Positions 49,170 to 59,609 of a stretch of DNA of 64,000 bases are shown piece by piece. The stretch's first letter is position 1. The number at the start of each line of letters is the position of its first letter. The notes under the pieces were generated by a model. The model did no database searches. It saw only the letters and a program-made list of their open reading frames with translations, and was not told the DNA's origin. The position numbers and the translations under genes were made by a program. Source of the DNA: Pratylenchus scribneri (lineage: Eukaryota > Nematoda > Chromadorea > Rhabditida > Pratylenchidae); NCBI GenBank assembly GCA_030063045.1, contig JAQSEB010000200.1:1-64000 (forward strand), read 5' to 3'.

Positions 49170-51950
49170 TCAATCCATTGAATCATCCATGAAGATTGGT
49201 GCCGGATTGTTCCATCGTCTTCGTGCGTCGATTCTGCCACCCCGTTGACGCCATTGTCGATGCAATGCATGAGGCCGCCTATCCGCCGTTTGCCTATATT
49301 CAATTCCCTCTTCAATTCTTCCATGGCGTCCAAGGATGCCTTCTTGGTCCAAATTAATATTTGGATTTATTAATATCGCCTCATTAGGCAGACTTTCTTT
49401 TTGCTCATATTTTGCAAGCCCTTTCTCATTCTTATCTAATTCTTCAGCGATTAATATTGCCACCATCGATTTGACAGTTTCGGCTCTTTTCTTCTTTTCA
49501 ATTCTATTATTGCTTTTCAATTCAAGCAATTTTGCTTTTTCTCGATTCAACTTTGTTGAATTTGTTTTCAAACTATGGGCTATAGTGTGTTTAAGCCTTT
49601 TCCATAATGACAATTTTCTAATATCAATATGAAATGATTTGGCTTCAATTGTAGCCATTGCCATTTCATGCAAAATTTCCAATTCTTCTTCTTTTGATTT
49701 GTCCAATTTAATGTTTAAATTTCTTACGGTCCCTTCTTTCGACGGGTATTCCTTTTTGGCTTCCACAATAATTTTTTCTTCAATTGTTGAAGACATTATT
49801 TGTGAAATAATGGGATTTGTTTTTTGAGTGCTGGAAAAATTACCCGCTCCACTCAATATTTTTCCAACTATTGATTTGGAGATCCAAAAGCCACTTGGCA
49901 ATTGTTTTTCTCGAATTATATTGAATTCATTATAATAGTCAATTCCGATTAATAAATCCGGAATTCGACATTCTGGTGGATTGAGTTTGTTGCGTTTTAA
50001 TTCGCTTGCACTTCTCTCATCCAATTCTACCGTATTTATGGGACGCAAAATTTTGCTTGTCCTTTCTGGGTACATTATTTTGTCCCCTTCTTTCTTTGTT
50101 TTGATGCCAATTTTTGTCAATGCCATTGTAAATGTTCCTAAATTTTTACCAGCGAAGCCAGATAAGGCAATTTGAGCTGGGATTCTTGATTCTAATTGTA
50201 GCTTTTGTGCTAATTTTTCTCCAATATAAGTCCTTTCACTCATATTGTCGAAAGTTGCAAGTGCGAAAGCACTTTTCTCTGGATATTCAGGGTTAAACAC
50301 CTGAATAATTTTACTATAGAAGAGCTTTTTCTGATTTCTAATAACTCTTCCTTTCTCAATTTCTGATGAGTTTTTCGATTCGCTTTCATTTGGCTTTCTA
50401 ATGGCACGAATCAAAGATGTATGAGTATGGGCTGTGGTTTGCACTTCAGCCTTTTCTTCTCCCTCTTCTTCTTCTTCTGATTGAGGGTCTTCTTCTTCCT
50501 CTTCCTCATTTTCGGAATTGTCGGAAGTTTCTTCTTCGGCCATTTTCTTTTCTCCGAATTGGAAAAAACATAATGCCTGATTATGGCCTGATTTTTTACA
50601 AAATCGGCAATATTTTGGAGGATTAGGACAATCACTCTTTGAGTGTCCCTCCCCAAAACAACCTAAACAAAGGTTTTGTTTTTTAATGCATTCCACTCTC
50701 GCCTGTGCGGTAGGGAATTTTTTGCATTCTGAATTCCAATGAAGATTTTTTAAATCTTTACAGAATTTGCATGGCCTTGATGGCTTTTTCTTGATCATGG
50801 CTACCACTTTCTGTGTGGAAGCCTGAATTGTGGGCTTTTTTCCATTATGCCCTTCTTTTCCCTTCCCTTCTTCCTTTCTTTCTTTAGGATGGGATTGGGA
50901 ATAAATTTCTTGGACAATTTCTTCTTTTCGGACAATTGCCCTAAAATGGGTAATGAATTGGTCCATGTTCCAATTCAGTGTACCAATCTCTTCTTTCTTT
51001 AAGAGAATTTGTCGTAAAATGGGCTTGGTTAATTTCTGTTCAACCATTAGCCAATTCGAAGGTACATTTACCTCTTGACCATTTGCTTTCAGCAATTGGA
51101 CTATTCTTTCCAATTCAACTAAAAGTTTTTGATCCTCTTCGAATGATTTACTTATTTTTAGATTGATTAAATCTAAATTTAATTGTCTGATGACTGATTG
51201 GCCATCATTAAATTGATTTTTGAGTATCTCAATTGCTACATCATAATTGTCGTCATCAATTGTTCTGATGCCTGCCAAAAGCAGTTTTGCTTGGTCTTTA
51301 ACAAGACCTTTCAACTCTATTAATTTCTCAATTTTTGTAATTGCTGTATTGTCGTGAATGGCAACTTTATACAATGGCCACCATTCCGCCCATTCTGATT
51401 TGCTCCCGAAAAATGCCTGGAGCTTAAGTGGCTTAAGGGATAGTCCCTGTCTAGCCGGAGCCGCCATATTCTCTGTGGCTGCTCTTAGAGCATTGGTTTG
51501 CTCAATGGCAGCATTTCTTGCCGCTTCTAATTGCTGCATCAATAAATTTTGTTGTTCTTGACGATTTTGTTCCTCATTTGGAACAATTGCGTCCAATCTT
51601 GCCCTTATTTGGACAAATATTTGCCTCAAAGTTCTCGCCTTTGTATTGGCCAATCGAATTGTAGCTGCAGCATTTTGAGTATTTTCAAATTGGTCTTGGT
51701 CTTGGACCATAGCCGGCCTCTCTTGTGCCGAGGCTCTCTCCACAAGTTTGGACCATTGGTCCCTAACATGGGCAATTTCTTCTATTGCCATTTGAATTTC
51801 TCTAATTTCTAATTCAACTTCTCCATGAGCTTCATTAAGCTCATTAATGGTCATTGGATTTTCATCTAAAGCTTCCCTTACAGGGTTAGCCATTATTTCT
51901 TTTAAGGACGCTATTGCATCCTGTATACGATTCTTGAAACACTTGCTCAT
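49170..51950 (-). CDS. Retrotransposon gag-protease polyprotein
   Basis: 926 aa. The N-terminal ~200 residues are coiled and Gln/Ala-rich. Residues about 185-345 look like the gag region of BEL/Pao elements (LKLQAFFGSKSEWAEWWPLY). Zinc knuckles follow at about 390-460: CKFCKDLKNLHWNSEC, CLGCFGEGHSKSDC and CRFCKKSGHNQALC. A protease-like region begins near residue 565 (ATFDNMSERTYIGEKLAQ, where the usual catalytic DSG/DTG is replaced by DNMS) and is followed by DLLIGIDYY. After residue ~880 the frame runs into sequence that reads differently from pol, so reverse transcriptase onward is missing. It is intact as an ORF. The acidic stretch EEEEEEDPQSEEEEEGEE precedes the protease. Confidence 0.85.
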   Translation of the reverse strand: MSKCFKNRIQDAIASLKEIMANPVREALDENPMTINELNEAHGEVELEIREIQMAIEEIAHVRDQWSKLVERASAQERPAMVQDQDQFENTQNAAATIRLANTKARTLRQIFVQIRARLDAIVPNEEQNRQEQQNLLMQQLEAARNAAIEQTNALRAATENMAAPARQGLSLKPLKLQAFFGSKSEWAEWWPLYKVAIHDNTAITKIEKLIELKGLVKDQAKLLLAGIRTIDDDNYDVAIEILKNQFNDGQSVIRQLNLDLINLKISKSFEEDQKLLVELERIVQLLKANGQEVNVPSNWLMVEQKLTKPILRQILLKKEEIGTLNWNMDQFITHFRAIVRKEEIVQEIYSQSHPKERKEEGKGKEGHNGKKPTIQASTQKVVAMIKKKPSRPCKFCKDLKNLHWNSECKKFPTAQARVECIKKQNLCLGCFGEGHSKSDCPNPPKYCRFCKKSGHNQALCFFQFGEKKMAEEETSDNSENEEEEEEDPQSEEEEEGEEKAEVQTTAHTHTSLIRAIRKPNESESKNSSEIEKGRVIRNQKKLFYSKIIQVFNPEYPEKSAFALATFDNMSERTYIGEKLAQKLQLESRIPAQIALSGFAGKNLGTFTMALTKIGIKTKKEGDKIMYPERTSKILRPINTVELDERSASELKRNKLNPPECRIPDLLIGIDYYNEFNIIREKQLPSGFWISKSIVGKILSGAGNFSSTQKTNPIISQIMSSTIEEKIIVEAKKEYPSKEGTVRNLNIKLDKSKEEELEILHEMAMATIEAKSFHIDIRKLSLWKRLKHTIAHSLKTNSTKLNREKAKLLELKSNNRIEKKKRAETVKSMVAILIAEELDKNEKGLAKYEQKESLPNEAILINPNINLDQEGILGRHGRIEEGIEYRQTADRRPHALHRQWRQRGGRIDARRRWNNPAPIFMDDSMD

Positions 51951-51959
51951 TTTCTAATA

Positions 51960-52200
51960 TTTTATATGGCAATTTTTAGAAATTTCTTTTTGGAATAAAT
52001 GGCAATTTATTAGAAATTGCTTTTTGGAATAAATGGCAATTTATTAGAAATTGCTTTTTGAAATAAATGGCAATTTATTAGAAATTGCTTTTTGGAATAA
52101 ATGGCAATTTATTAGAAATTGCTTTTTGAAATAAATGGCAATTTATTAGAAATTGCTTTTTGGAATAAATGGCAATTTATTAGAAATTGCTTTTTTGGAA
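51960..52200. repeat. 34-bp tandem repeat in the retroelement leader
   Basis: About seven copies of a 34-bp unit containing GAAATTGCTTTTTGGAATAA and ATGGCAATTTATTA, between the 5' LTR and the gag start (upstream of the ORF on the minus strand). Confidence 0.92.
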
Positions 52201-52254
52201 TTTTTATTTCCCAATTTTTCTTTTAACCACACCTTCTTTTTGATGAGGACAAAA

Positions 52255-52430
52255 GAAATGGCCAATTTTGCTCCAACCGAAGGTCACTCGGCAAAAAGGC
52301 ACAAATGAATGATGAAAATGGCCAATTGCTCCAACCAATGAGAGGTACTCGGCAAAAGGCAATGACGAAATGCGAATGAAGATGGCCAATTTGCTCCAAC
52401 CAATTAGAGGCACTCGGCAAAAAGGCTTAT
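52255..52430. repeat. Three ~60-bp direct repeats in the retroelement leader
   Basis: Three diverged copies, each with GGCCAATTTGCTCCAACCAA followed by GAGG-ACTCGGCAAAAAGGC, immediately inside the primer-binding site. Confidence 0.85.
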
Positions 52431-52432
52431 TA

Positions 52433-52444
52433 GCAGGGTCGCCA
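52433..52444 (-). other. Putative tRNA primer-binding site
   Basis: TGGCGACCCTGC on the minus strand, two bases from the 5' LTR. It starts TGG as expected for pairing with a tRNA CCA end; the primer tRNA was not identified. Confidence 0.7.
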
Positions 52445-52446
52445 CG

Positions 52447-52893
52447 TGAGGGAAACACACAAAAATTCTTAGACTCGTTGTTTGACTCTGTTGTTTCCCT
52501 CTTTGGTTTAAAATCAAATTCAAGGCCAATGAAATACAAATAAATTCTTTATTATCTGTAAAGCCTCAAACTTGGGTAATTAAACCATTCAAAAGAATGA
52601 AATGTATAAAAATGACAACTAAAATGAAATGGCAATTTAATGCTAAAAGGCTAAACGAGCCGAATATGGCTCGAAGAAAATGAATGAAATGAACAAACTA
52701 AAAATGTCGAGAAAAAGATTGGCTGAATGAAAATGAATGGATGGGCAAATCCGATGAGAAATTGCTAAAGGGAAATTGTAATAAAGGAAATTATTAAGGA
52801 AGACGATCGCTAAAATGGGGGAAATGAAATGGGGCAAATTGTGTGAGAAAATATGATTGTAATCTTTCCAATTTGTGGACTCTGTTCACAACA
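52447..52893 (-). repeat. 5' LTR
   Basis: 447 bp, apparently identical to the 3' LTR by eye. It carries the second SL1 copy at 52565-52586. On the element strand the SL1 begins at LTR position 308 and is followed by AATAAA, which would place it at the start of the R region if the RNA begins there. Confidence 0.95.
52565..52586 (-). other. Exact nematode SL1 leader inside 5' LTR
   Basis: The same 22 nt as in the 3' LTR, with no GT splice donor after it. It lies about 615 nt upstream of the gag ATG on the element strand. Confidence 0.95.
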
Positions 52894-53062
52894 TAATTCC
52901 CAACCAAAAAATTAAATTGGAAAGACCACAATAATCATTTTTAATTGTCAAAAACGAATTAAGATTATTTAAATAGAATGGAACTGAACATTTCATTTAC
53001 ATTTATCTATCATATCAATTAATAATATTTGTCCTTTCCCATTCTTCTTCATTCATTTGTTG

Positions 53063-54787
53063 TCAATACAGGAAGGATGTCGCCTTTTCCATAACCTTGT
53101 CCAACATTTTCTGCTGCTCGTCAATCTACAAATTTGAATAATTAAATTAATTTGCTTCCGTAGAAGGAATTTAGCTCACATTTGTCTTCATTTTGGCGGA
53201 ATTATTCAGCATTTTCTGCACCGCATTTTCATAATCGTCTGTGGCAATCAAGAATTGTCGGTCCATTTTCTTAATTTTCTGCTGATGTTGTCGAATATTT
53301 TCCTTCACATTGGTCAATCTTTTCGCCATTTCCTTCTCGTCACTAATTATTTTAAATAATTTATATAATTCCATATTCCATTTAAAACTCACTTTTCCAA
53401 TTGATTTCGCTGTTGTCGAATTGCCTCAATTTCTTTTCGGCTCATCTTCACCTCATTCTCCAAATTTCGCATTTTGCTTTCATATTTTCCTTCCAATTCC
53501 TCCAATTCATGCACCAATGCCTTTCTTTGCTTCTCCAATTCGTTCAATTCCTAAATTCCCAATTTATTCTTAAATTGCCATTCCCCAATTTCAAACTTGT
53601 TTGCATTTATCCTCAATTGTGCGAAATCCAAGCATTTTATCCTGGGCTGCCTCAATTTTCTTGATGTCTTCCGTAATGACCCCAAAGCATTGTCCAACCA
53701 TTTTGTATTTTGCCAATTCTCGTTCCAATTTTCGACGTTCTTGCCTAAATAAAATAATCAATTTTTAGTATTATTCAAAAAACCAACAAGGTAGTGTCCA
53801 TTTTTGCCTGCATTTTCTCTCTCTCCACCTTCAAATTCTTCAGTTCCTGAATGATTCGATCCGGTGAATTCACAGTGTTCATTTCCAGTCTTTTGCCAGT
53901 TTCTTCAAGTTCACCAATTTTTCGCTTGCTTAATTCCTTAAAAATTATTTTTTTTTTGAATTTAATTCCCATTTAAAATCGACAATGCGCTCTTCCATCT
54001 CCTTTAATCGAACTTGGATATTTTCACAGGTTTTCTTTTCTGTCTCCTTTTTGCCCTTCTGCTCATTGAATTTTTGTTGTAATTCAATTTCTTTCTTCTC
54101 CAATGTCTTTCTGGCTGCCTCAAATTCTTCAAGTTCTTCCTTTGCTCGGTCCAATTGCTTAAATTTTAATTGTTTTTTTTTTATTTCCAATATTACCTCA
54201 ATTGCTTTCATTTCCAATTGCTTCTCAAAACTCACAGAGCGGCATTGGTCTTCCTTAAAATTTTATGGTTGAAATATTTATGTTTTATTTTACTTACAAT
54301 TTCATTGTCGACTTTGATAAATTCTTTGGTAATTTCACATTTGAAATTGTAGAAGCGAATCATTTGGCTGAGAAAATTTCGAGTTCGACGAGGATCTGGC
54401 TCCAGAAGGTCCGTGTAACAGAATTCATCACTTCCATTGTAGATGCTGTTAAAGACGAGGTTCCTAAAAATAATATGCATTATTTGGATTTTATCTTAAA
54501 ATAAACTTACACTGCTTCTCGTGTTTTCACAATGAACAATGGTCGGGACATAATCTCAGAACACTTTTCATCGCCCGGATCGACTGACATATCCTCGAGG
54601 ACCATTTCACAGAGGAAAAAATAAGCCTGGATAATTTCGTCAATCTGTAAATTTAAATAAATTTATATGCTTAATTTAATAGAAAAATTACTTTGCTGGA
54701 AGGATTGGCGAGTAACTCTGTCGTGATATTTATTGCTGGTGCCTCTTTTTTGAAAAAGCCGATTATTAAGCGATCCGCCGAAGACAT
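53063..54787 (-). CDS. him-10: Kinetochore protein NUF2 (HIM-10)
   Basis: Starts MSSADRLIIGFFKKEAPAIN at 54787. The N-terminal CH-like domain has LEDMSVDPGDEK, NSIYNGSDEFCYTDLLEPDP and RRTRNFLSQMIRFYNFKCE, which matches the Nuf2 PxPxRTRxFLSxxINFxxF pattern. The rest is a long coiled coil (KQLDRAKEELEEFEAARKTL; KLNELEKQRKA-type segments) over about eight exons, ending LDKVMEKATSFLY. NUF2 dimerises with NDC80 and anchors spindle microtubules at kinetochores. The stop lies only 170 bp from the retrotransposon LTR, so the insertion is in its 3' flank. Confidence 0.9.
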
Positions 54788-55386
54788 TATAATTATTCCA
54801 AATTAATATCAAATTAACTTAACTTTTGTTTGTCTTAATTAGGTGTTTAATTAAATAATTTTAATTGCACATTTCACTTGAAAATGAGAATATTTTTATT
54901 TTGTTATCTTTTCCATTTTTCATCGTTTATGAATGATTTGACTAATTAAAATAATAATTTAAACATGTTTAAATAGTTTTCCTATATGCTTGATCTCAAT
55001 TCGTGGCTTTTGAAACCGATCAAACATAATTCAACTTTCATCCAATCAGATCAATTCCCGATTCCCCCAATTTTTTTTTTCAACTCCATAAAAAATTTTA
55101 AATTGGCATTATGATATTAATTTGGGATAAAAAATCAAAATTTGGATCATTTGTCATTTTCCCTAAATTTAAATTCTCGAATTTCACTGATCTGAAACAT
55201 CTCATCTGATTGATCTGATTTTTTGAAAAATAAATCTCGAAATCACAATCAATATCAACATCACATTGCTTTATTGACCAGCTATAGAAGAGATCAGATC
55301 AAACCAATACACTAGACTAGAGCAGCAAAAAAAGTTTAATTGTTATTTAGATAAATTCTGGATTATTGAAAAGCCCAAAATTTACA
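54788..55386. other. Divergent promoter region, him-10 / SAP18
   Basis: AT-rich and gene-free. Short GATCAGATC-like inverted words occur at 55045-55310 (ATCAGATCAAT, CTGATTGATCTGA, GATCAGATCAAA). No known element was assigned. Confidence 0.4.
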
Positions 55387-56133
55387 ATGACCTCATCATC
55401 CCATGTTGTTTCCCAAGTTGAAGTCCCCATAGAGAAAACAATTGATCGAGAAAAGGTTTGCAATTATAAAAATTAATTAGATAAAAATTTTTCTATTGCA
55501 GGTTTGCCCTTTGTTATTGCGTATTTTCATGGCCCAAGGCCGACATAATTCAGCAAGTGATTTTTCTCGCGGCACAGTACCTCCTAATGAATTGCAAATT
55601 TACACTTGGTAAATTTAAATCATTAAATTAAAATAAGAAATAATATTCAGGTTGGATTGCACTTTGAAAGAATTGCAATCGCTCATCAAGGATGTAAATC
55701 CGGATGTTCGACGCCGAGGCACTGAATTCAATTTTGCAATAAGTAAATATTTTAATTCCATCAAAATTCTAATGAAATTTACGTCATTTTAGTCGCTCCC
55801 GATCGTTATTCTGCTCGTTATACTCTAAGAGAAGTTGGAATCACAATAAGTGGGCAAAGAGCACCGGATGATGATAAAACGGTGATTTTGATTTTATTTA
55901 AAATATTCATTTAAAACAATTTTATTTAGTTGGCTCAATGCAAATATGAAGTGGGCGATTATATTGATGTGGTCATCACCCAACCGGATGCCGGAATGGT
56001 CGGACGAGGAAATGGGGCCACCGCAGCTTATGGAGGAGGAGGTCAACGTCGTTCTGGAGGCGAAAGAACTGACCGCGACCGTGATCGATTTGGCGGCGGT
56101 GGTGGTCGTTATGGTGGGGCATACGGACGTTGA
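55387..56133 (+). CDS. SAP18: SAP18, Sin3/ASAP-complex subunit
   Basis: Starts MTSSSHVVSQVEVPIEKTID. Five exons give REKVCPLLLRIFMAQGRHNS, FSRGTVPPNELQIYTWLDCT, LKELQSLIKDVNPDVRRRGT, EFNFAIVAPDRYSARYTLRE, GITISGQRAPDDDKTLAQ, CKYEVGDYIDVVIT, in the exact order of the SAP18 ubiquitin-like fold. SAP18 is part of the ASAP splicing/exon-junction complex and of Sin3-HDAC. A Gly/Arg-rich tail (GGGGQRRSGGERTDRDRDRF) extends beyond the human protein and resembles an RGG RNA-binding segment. Confidence 0.96.
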
Positions 56134-56313
56134 ATGATTGGAACAATTTAACCAAATTTTGATATCTTACTCTTATTCTCTTTTTTTATTTATTTAATTT
56201 GGTTGAATAAATTATTATTTAAATTTGTTTGCATAATTGGAAATGTTATTTTTACTTTTTAAATACCATTTTTGGCTTTATTAATTTGAATTAAATCGAA
56301 TTAAACGAAAAGA

Positions 56314-59128
56314 ATGAGCAACAATTATTATGCATCCAATTCCGCTGATGCCCATGCAAATGGATGCAATAATTGTGGACTTCAAGAAATGAATTCGAAT
56401 TCATCGATCAACAGCCGTTCCACATCATATAGTAAAAATTAAATATTTAATCATCAAAATTAATTAAAATTAATTTAGATCCTCTAAGTGAAATTCAGCA
56501 CACTTCCAATTTGCTTGGACAAATTTCCAATCTTTATTTGAACGAAGATTGCAGTGATTTAACATTGATCGTCGATGGCCAACATTTTCCGGTCCATCGA
56601 GTCATTTTGGGCTCAAGGAGTGCTTATTTTCAGTTAAATTAATTCAAAATAATAATTAAAAATAATTTTATTTAGTGCAATGTTATATGGTGGTTTAAGA
56701 GAATCAAATGAAAATGAAGTGAATTTAATTGAAACTTCGGCTGAAGCATTTAAAGTAATGCAATTATTTTATATTAAAATATTAATTAAGGTTTTACTGA
56801 AATACATTTACACTGGAAAACTTCAATTTCGGGCATTGGAATTCAATTTAATATTGGAAATACTTGGATTAGTACATAAATATGGATTTTCTGAATTGGA
56901 GACGGCAATTCCCGAATATTTGAAGGTTATTTAATATTTAGTAATAATTAATTGTTTTTAGTCAATTTTGAAAAGCAAAAATGTTTGTGCGATATTCACG
57001 GTTGCCCATCATTATTCAATTGAATGCCTAATTTTGGCATGTTTGGATTTTATTGACAATTGTGCAGAGGAAATATTACAAAATCAAGTTAATTTTTTTT
57101 GTCCAAATATTATTAATTTATTCACTTTTTTGAAGACATTTCTTCAATTGCCGGCCCAGGCTTTGATTAAAATTCTTTGTCGAAATTCATTTTGTGCATC
57201 CGAATTGGAAATATTCGATGCAGTCAAACAATGGATTCAAACACATCCGGAGGAGGTTGGAATAAATAAATTCAAACAATAAAATTAAAATTAATTTTAG
57301 GCTGATTATTTCGATTCAATTTTGGCTCAAATCCGTAATATCAAATTGTTTGAATCTAATTTTAATTCATTTTATTTTCAGGTCTTCCACTCATAAAAAT
57401 CGACGATCTTTTAGGACAAATTCGCGATTCTGGCCTCATTTCCTCCGATCAAATTTTGGACGCAATCAAAGAACAAAATACACTCAAAAGTTCCCAACTT
57501 AAATATAGAGGATTTCTTTGTAAATAATAAAAATATTAACCAAAATTAATATTAAAATAATTTTAAGTCCCCGGCGTGAATATTGCTACTCCCATTTTTG
57601 GGGCAAAAGTGATCAGCGGCGATTTTCGGACAGCATTATTAGGCAATAACCAAAATACGGCGGAAGAAGATGGAAATGGAATTCCAATCGATCGGACATA
57701 TGCAAAACATTTAATCAATTCAAAAGATTCAAATTCAGCCGGAATTGGAATTACAATTGAATTGGGCCGGCCATTCATCCTAAACAATATTCGATTGCAT
57801 TTAATGGACAGAGACCAGCACGCATATTCATATTATATTGAGGTTTAATTAATTAATTAATATTTAAATTAATTTAATTGTGATTTAAGGTTAGCATTGA
57901 TCAAAATGATTGGGTCAAAATAATTGACCACACCACATATTTGTGCCGTTCAAAACAAAATCTTCTTTTTGAAGAGAGAGTAATCAAATATATAAGGTTG
58001 AATTAATTTTAATCCGATTTTTAATCCATATTCAATTTTAGAATTGTTGGGACGAATAGTTCAGTGAATAATTATTTTTTGAATAATTATTTTCAATTGG
58101 GAAATTTCGAAGCATTTTATACTGCAGAGGAATTTGAAATTGATTCGCAAACAACATTACAAAGTAATTTAATTTAATTAATATTTAATTATTTTTAATT
58201 AAAGTTCCGCGAAATAATGTTGCCACAATTGAATCCAATGCAATTGTTATTGAGGGAATTTCGAGGAGTCGGAATGTTCTTTTGAATGGGGAAACAACAA
58301 ATTATGATTGGTTAATTAATTAGAATATATTTTAAATAAATCAAAAATATTTCAGGGACAATGGGTAATGCTCCTCCCATTCATTTTGTCAAATTTAATT
58401 AATCAATTTTAGATATACTTGCCATCAAATAGGTAAAAAATTGATTAAATTGATAATATTCAATAAAAATGTTAATAAATTAATTATTGAAAATTTAAGG
58501 ATCCGGTGCTTTGGTCGTTCAATTGCCTCAACCATATTTGATTGGATCAATGAGGTTCTTTATCAATTTATTTTCGCACTTTATTTTATTTTTTATAGAG
58601 TTTTATTATGGGATTGTGATGGTTTGTGAATAATTAATATTAATTAAAATTATTAAAAAACAAGGTCGATGTTATTCATTTTATATTGAAGTGTCAACGG
58701 ATCAACAAAAATGGACAAAAGTGGCAGAATTTAATGAATGCAGGTTAAAATTAATTAATATTCCCACAATATATTAAACCAATTAATTATTTAGAAGTTG
58801 GCAAATTGCAAAATTTGACCCAATTCCAATTGTTTTTGTGCGAATTGTTGGCACATACAATTCGGCAAATGAAGTAAATTTAATTATTAAACATTTGTAA
58901 TTAATTTTGAATTTAAAGGTTTTTCATCTTGTCCATTTTGAATGTCCATCCGCAGAAGAAACAATTTCGACGAATACATTGGAAACTTTGCCGTCTTCCA
59001 GCAATGAGGGAATTCAAAAAGAGGGGAGTAAAACATCAATGGAAACCATCGATGAAGAACCGACGGATGATGAAGAAAATTCCATCGAATTTCCAATTAC
59101 TTTATTTGATGAACAAAATGGAAAATGA
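56314..59128 (+). CDS. hpo-9: BTBD9-type BTB-BACK protein (HPO-9)
   Basis: Starts MSNNYYASNSADAHANGCNN. BTB domain: LYLNEDCSDLTLIVDGQHFP, HRVILGSRSAYFQAMLYGGL, VLLKYIYTGKL. BACK domain: CAIFTVAHHYSIECLILACL, ICRNSFCASELEIFDAVKQW-type block. Two F5/8-type C domains follow (GIGITIELGRPFILNNIRLH, YSYYIEVSIDQNDWVKI; then CYSFYIEVSTDQQKWTKVAE, FVRIVGTYNSANEVFHLVHF). This order is specific to BTBD9. The known role is as a likely CUL3 adaptor linked to dopamine, iron and synaptic function. The tail is acidic. About fifteen small exons; a few internal edges are approximate. Confidence 0.94.
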
Positions 59129-59248
59129 AGATGAGGAATTTACAAATTAGAAAAAGAATATGATTCGATTTAATAATTTTTATTCATGTGAAAAAAAATA
59201 CATTATTAAAATGCACAGTAAAATGATTAATAAATGTTCGCTTTTTCA

Positions 59249-59609
59249 TCATCCCCAAGCCGGCGTTAAACTATATTGAATGTAGAGAATTCCACCACTC
59301 TCCGAACCAAAACATTTGTACAAATCACCAAACTGAAAATGATCAATTTTTGGTTTAATTATTTTGGTTATTTTTACCGTGTGTTCCGGTGATGGGCAGA
59401 ATGTCTCTTTCACAAAAATAAAAAGTGAATCGGCCGGCTTCAATCCCAATAATTTCCTTAAAATTTGTTGTTGAAATTGAAAAACGGTCCAATTTGCGTC
59501 GCATTTATATTTTGTAAATTCTTTCTTCAATTGTGGGGCGGCACCAATTGGTTTCAAATGCAACATTATTTTGCCAACATGAGCAGTGTTTGGTAAAGAA
59601 ATTATTTGC
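59249..59609 (-). CDS. lgg-3: ATG12 ubiquitin-like autophagy protein (C-terminal part of a joined gene)
   Basis: The region reads KQIISLPNTAHVGKIMLHLK, PIGAAPQLKKEFTKYKCDAN, WTVFQFQQQILRKLLGLKPA, SLFIFVKETFCPSPEHT, then after an intron FGDLYKCFGSESGGILYIQY and the exact end TPAWG. The FAPSPDQ-like and LYxCFGSDG motifs and a terminal glycine, used for conjugation to ATG5, identify ATG12. The ATG12-ATG5 conjugate drives LC3/GABARAP lipidation. There is an internal ATG at 59566, but the reading frame is open upstream and joins the methyltransferase through a 38-bp intron (59610-59647). Confidence 0.9.

Larger units (their letters stand above)
48692..52893 (-). mobile_element. LTR retrotransposon, BEL/Pao-like, gag-protease only
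   Basis: Two 447-bp LTRs (48692-49138 and 52447-52893, TG...CA ends) appear identical and are flanked by a 4-bp target duplication TAAT (48688-48691 and 52894-52897). Read on the minus strand, the 5' LTR is the right one. A tRNA-primer site TGGCGACCCTGC lies 2 nt inside it (52433-52444) and a polypurine tract (GTTTTTGGGGAG) abuts the 3' LTR (49139-49150). The 3.3-kb interior has one long ORF with gag and protease but no reverse transcriptase, RNase H or integrase, so it must be mobilised in trans. Each LTR contains an exact SL1 spliced-leader sequence. Identical LTRs indicate recent insertion. Confidence 0.93.
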
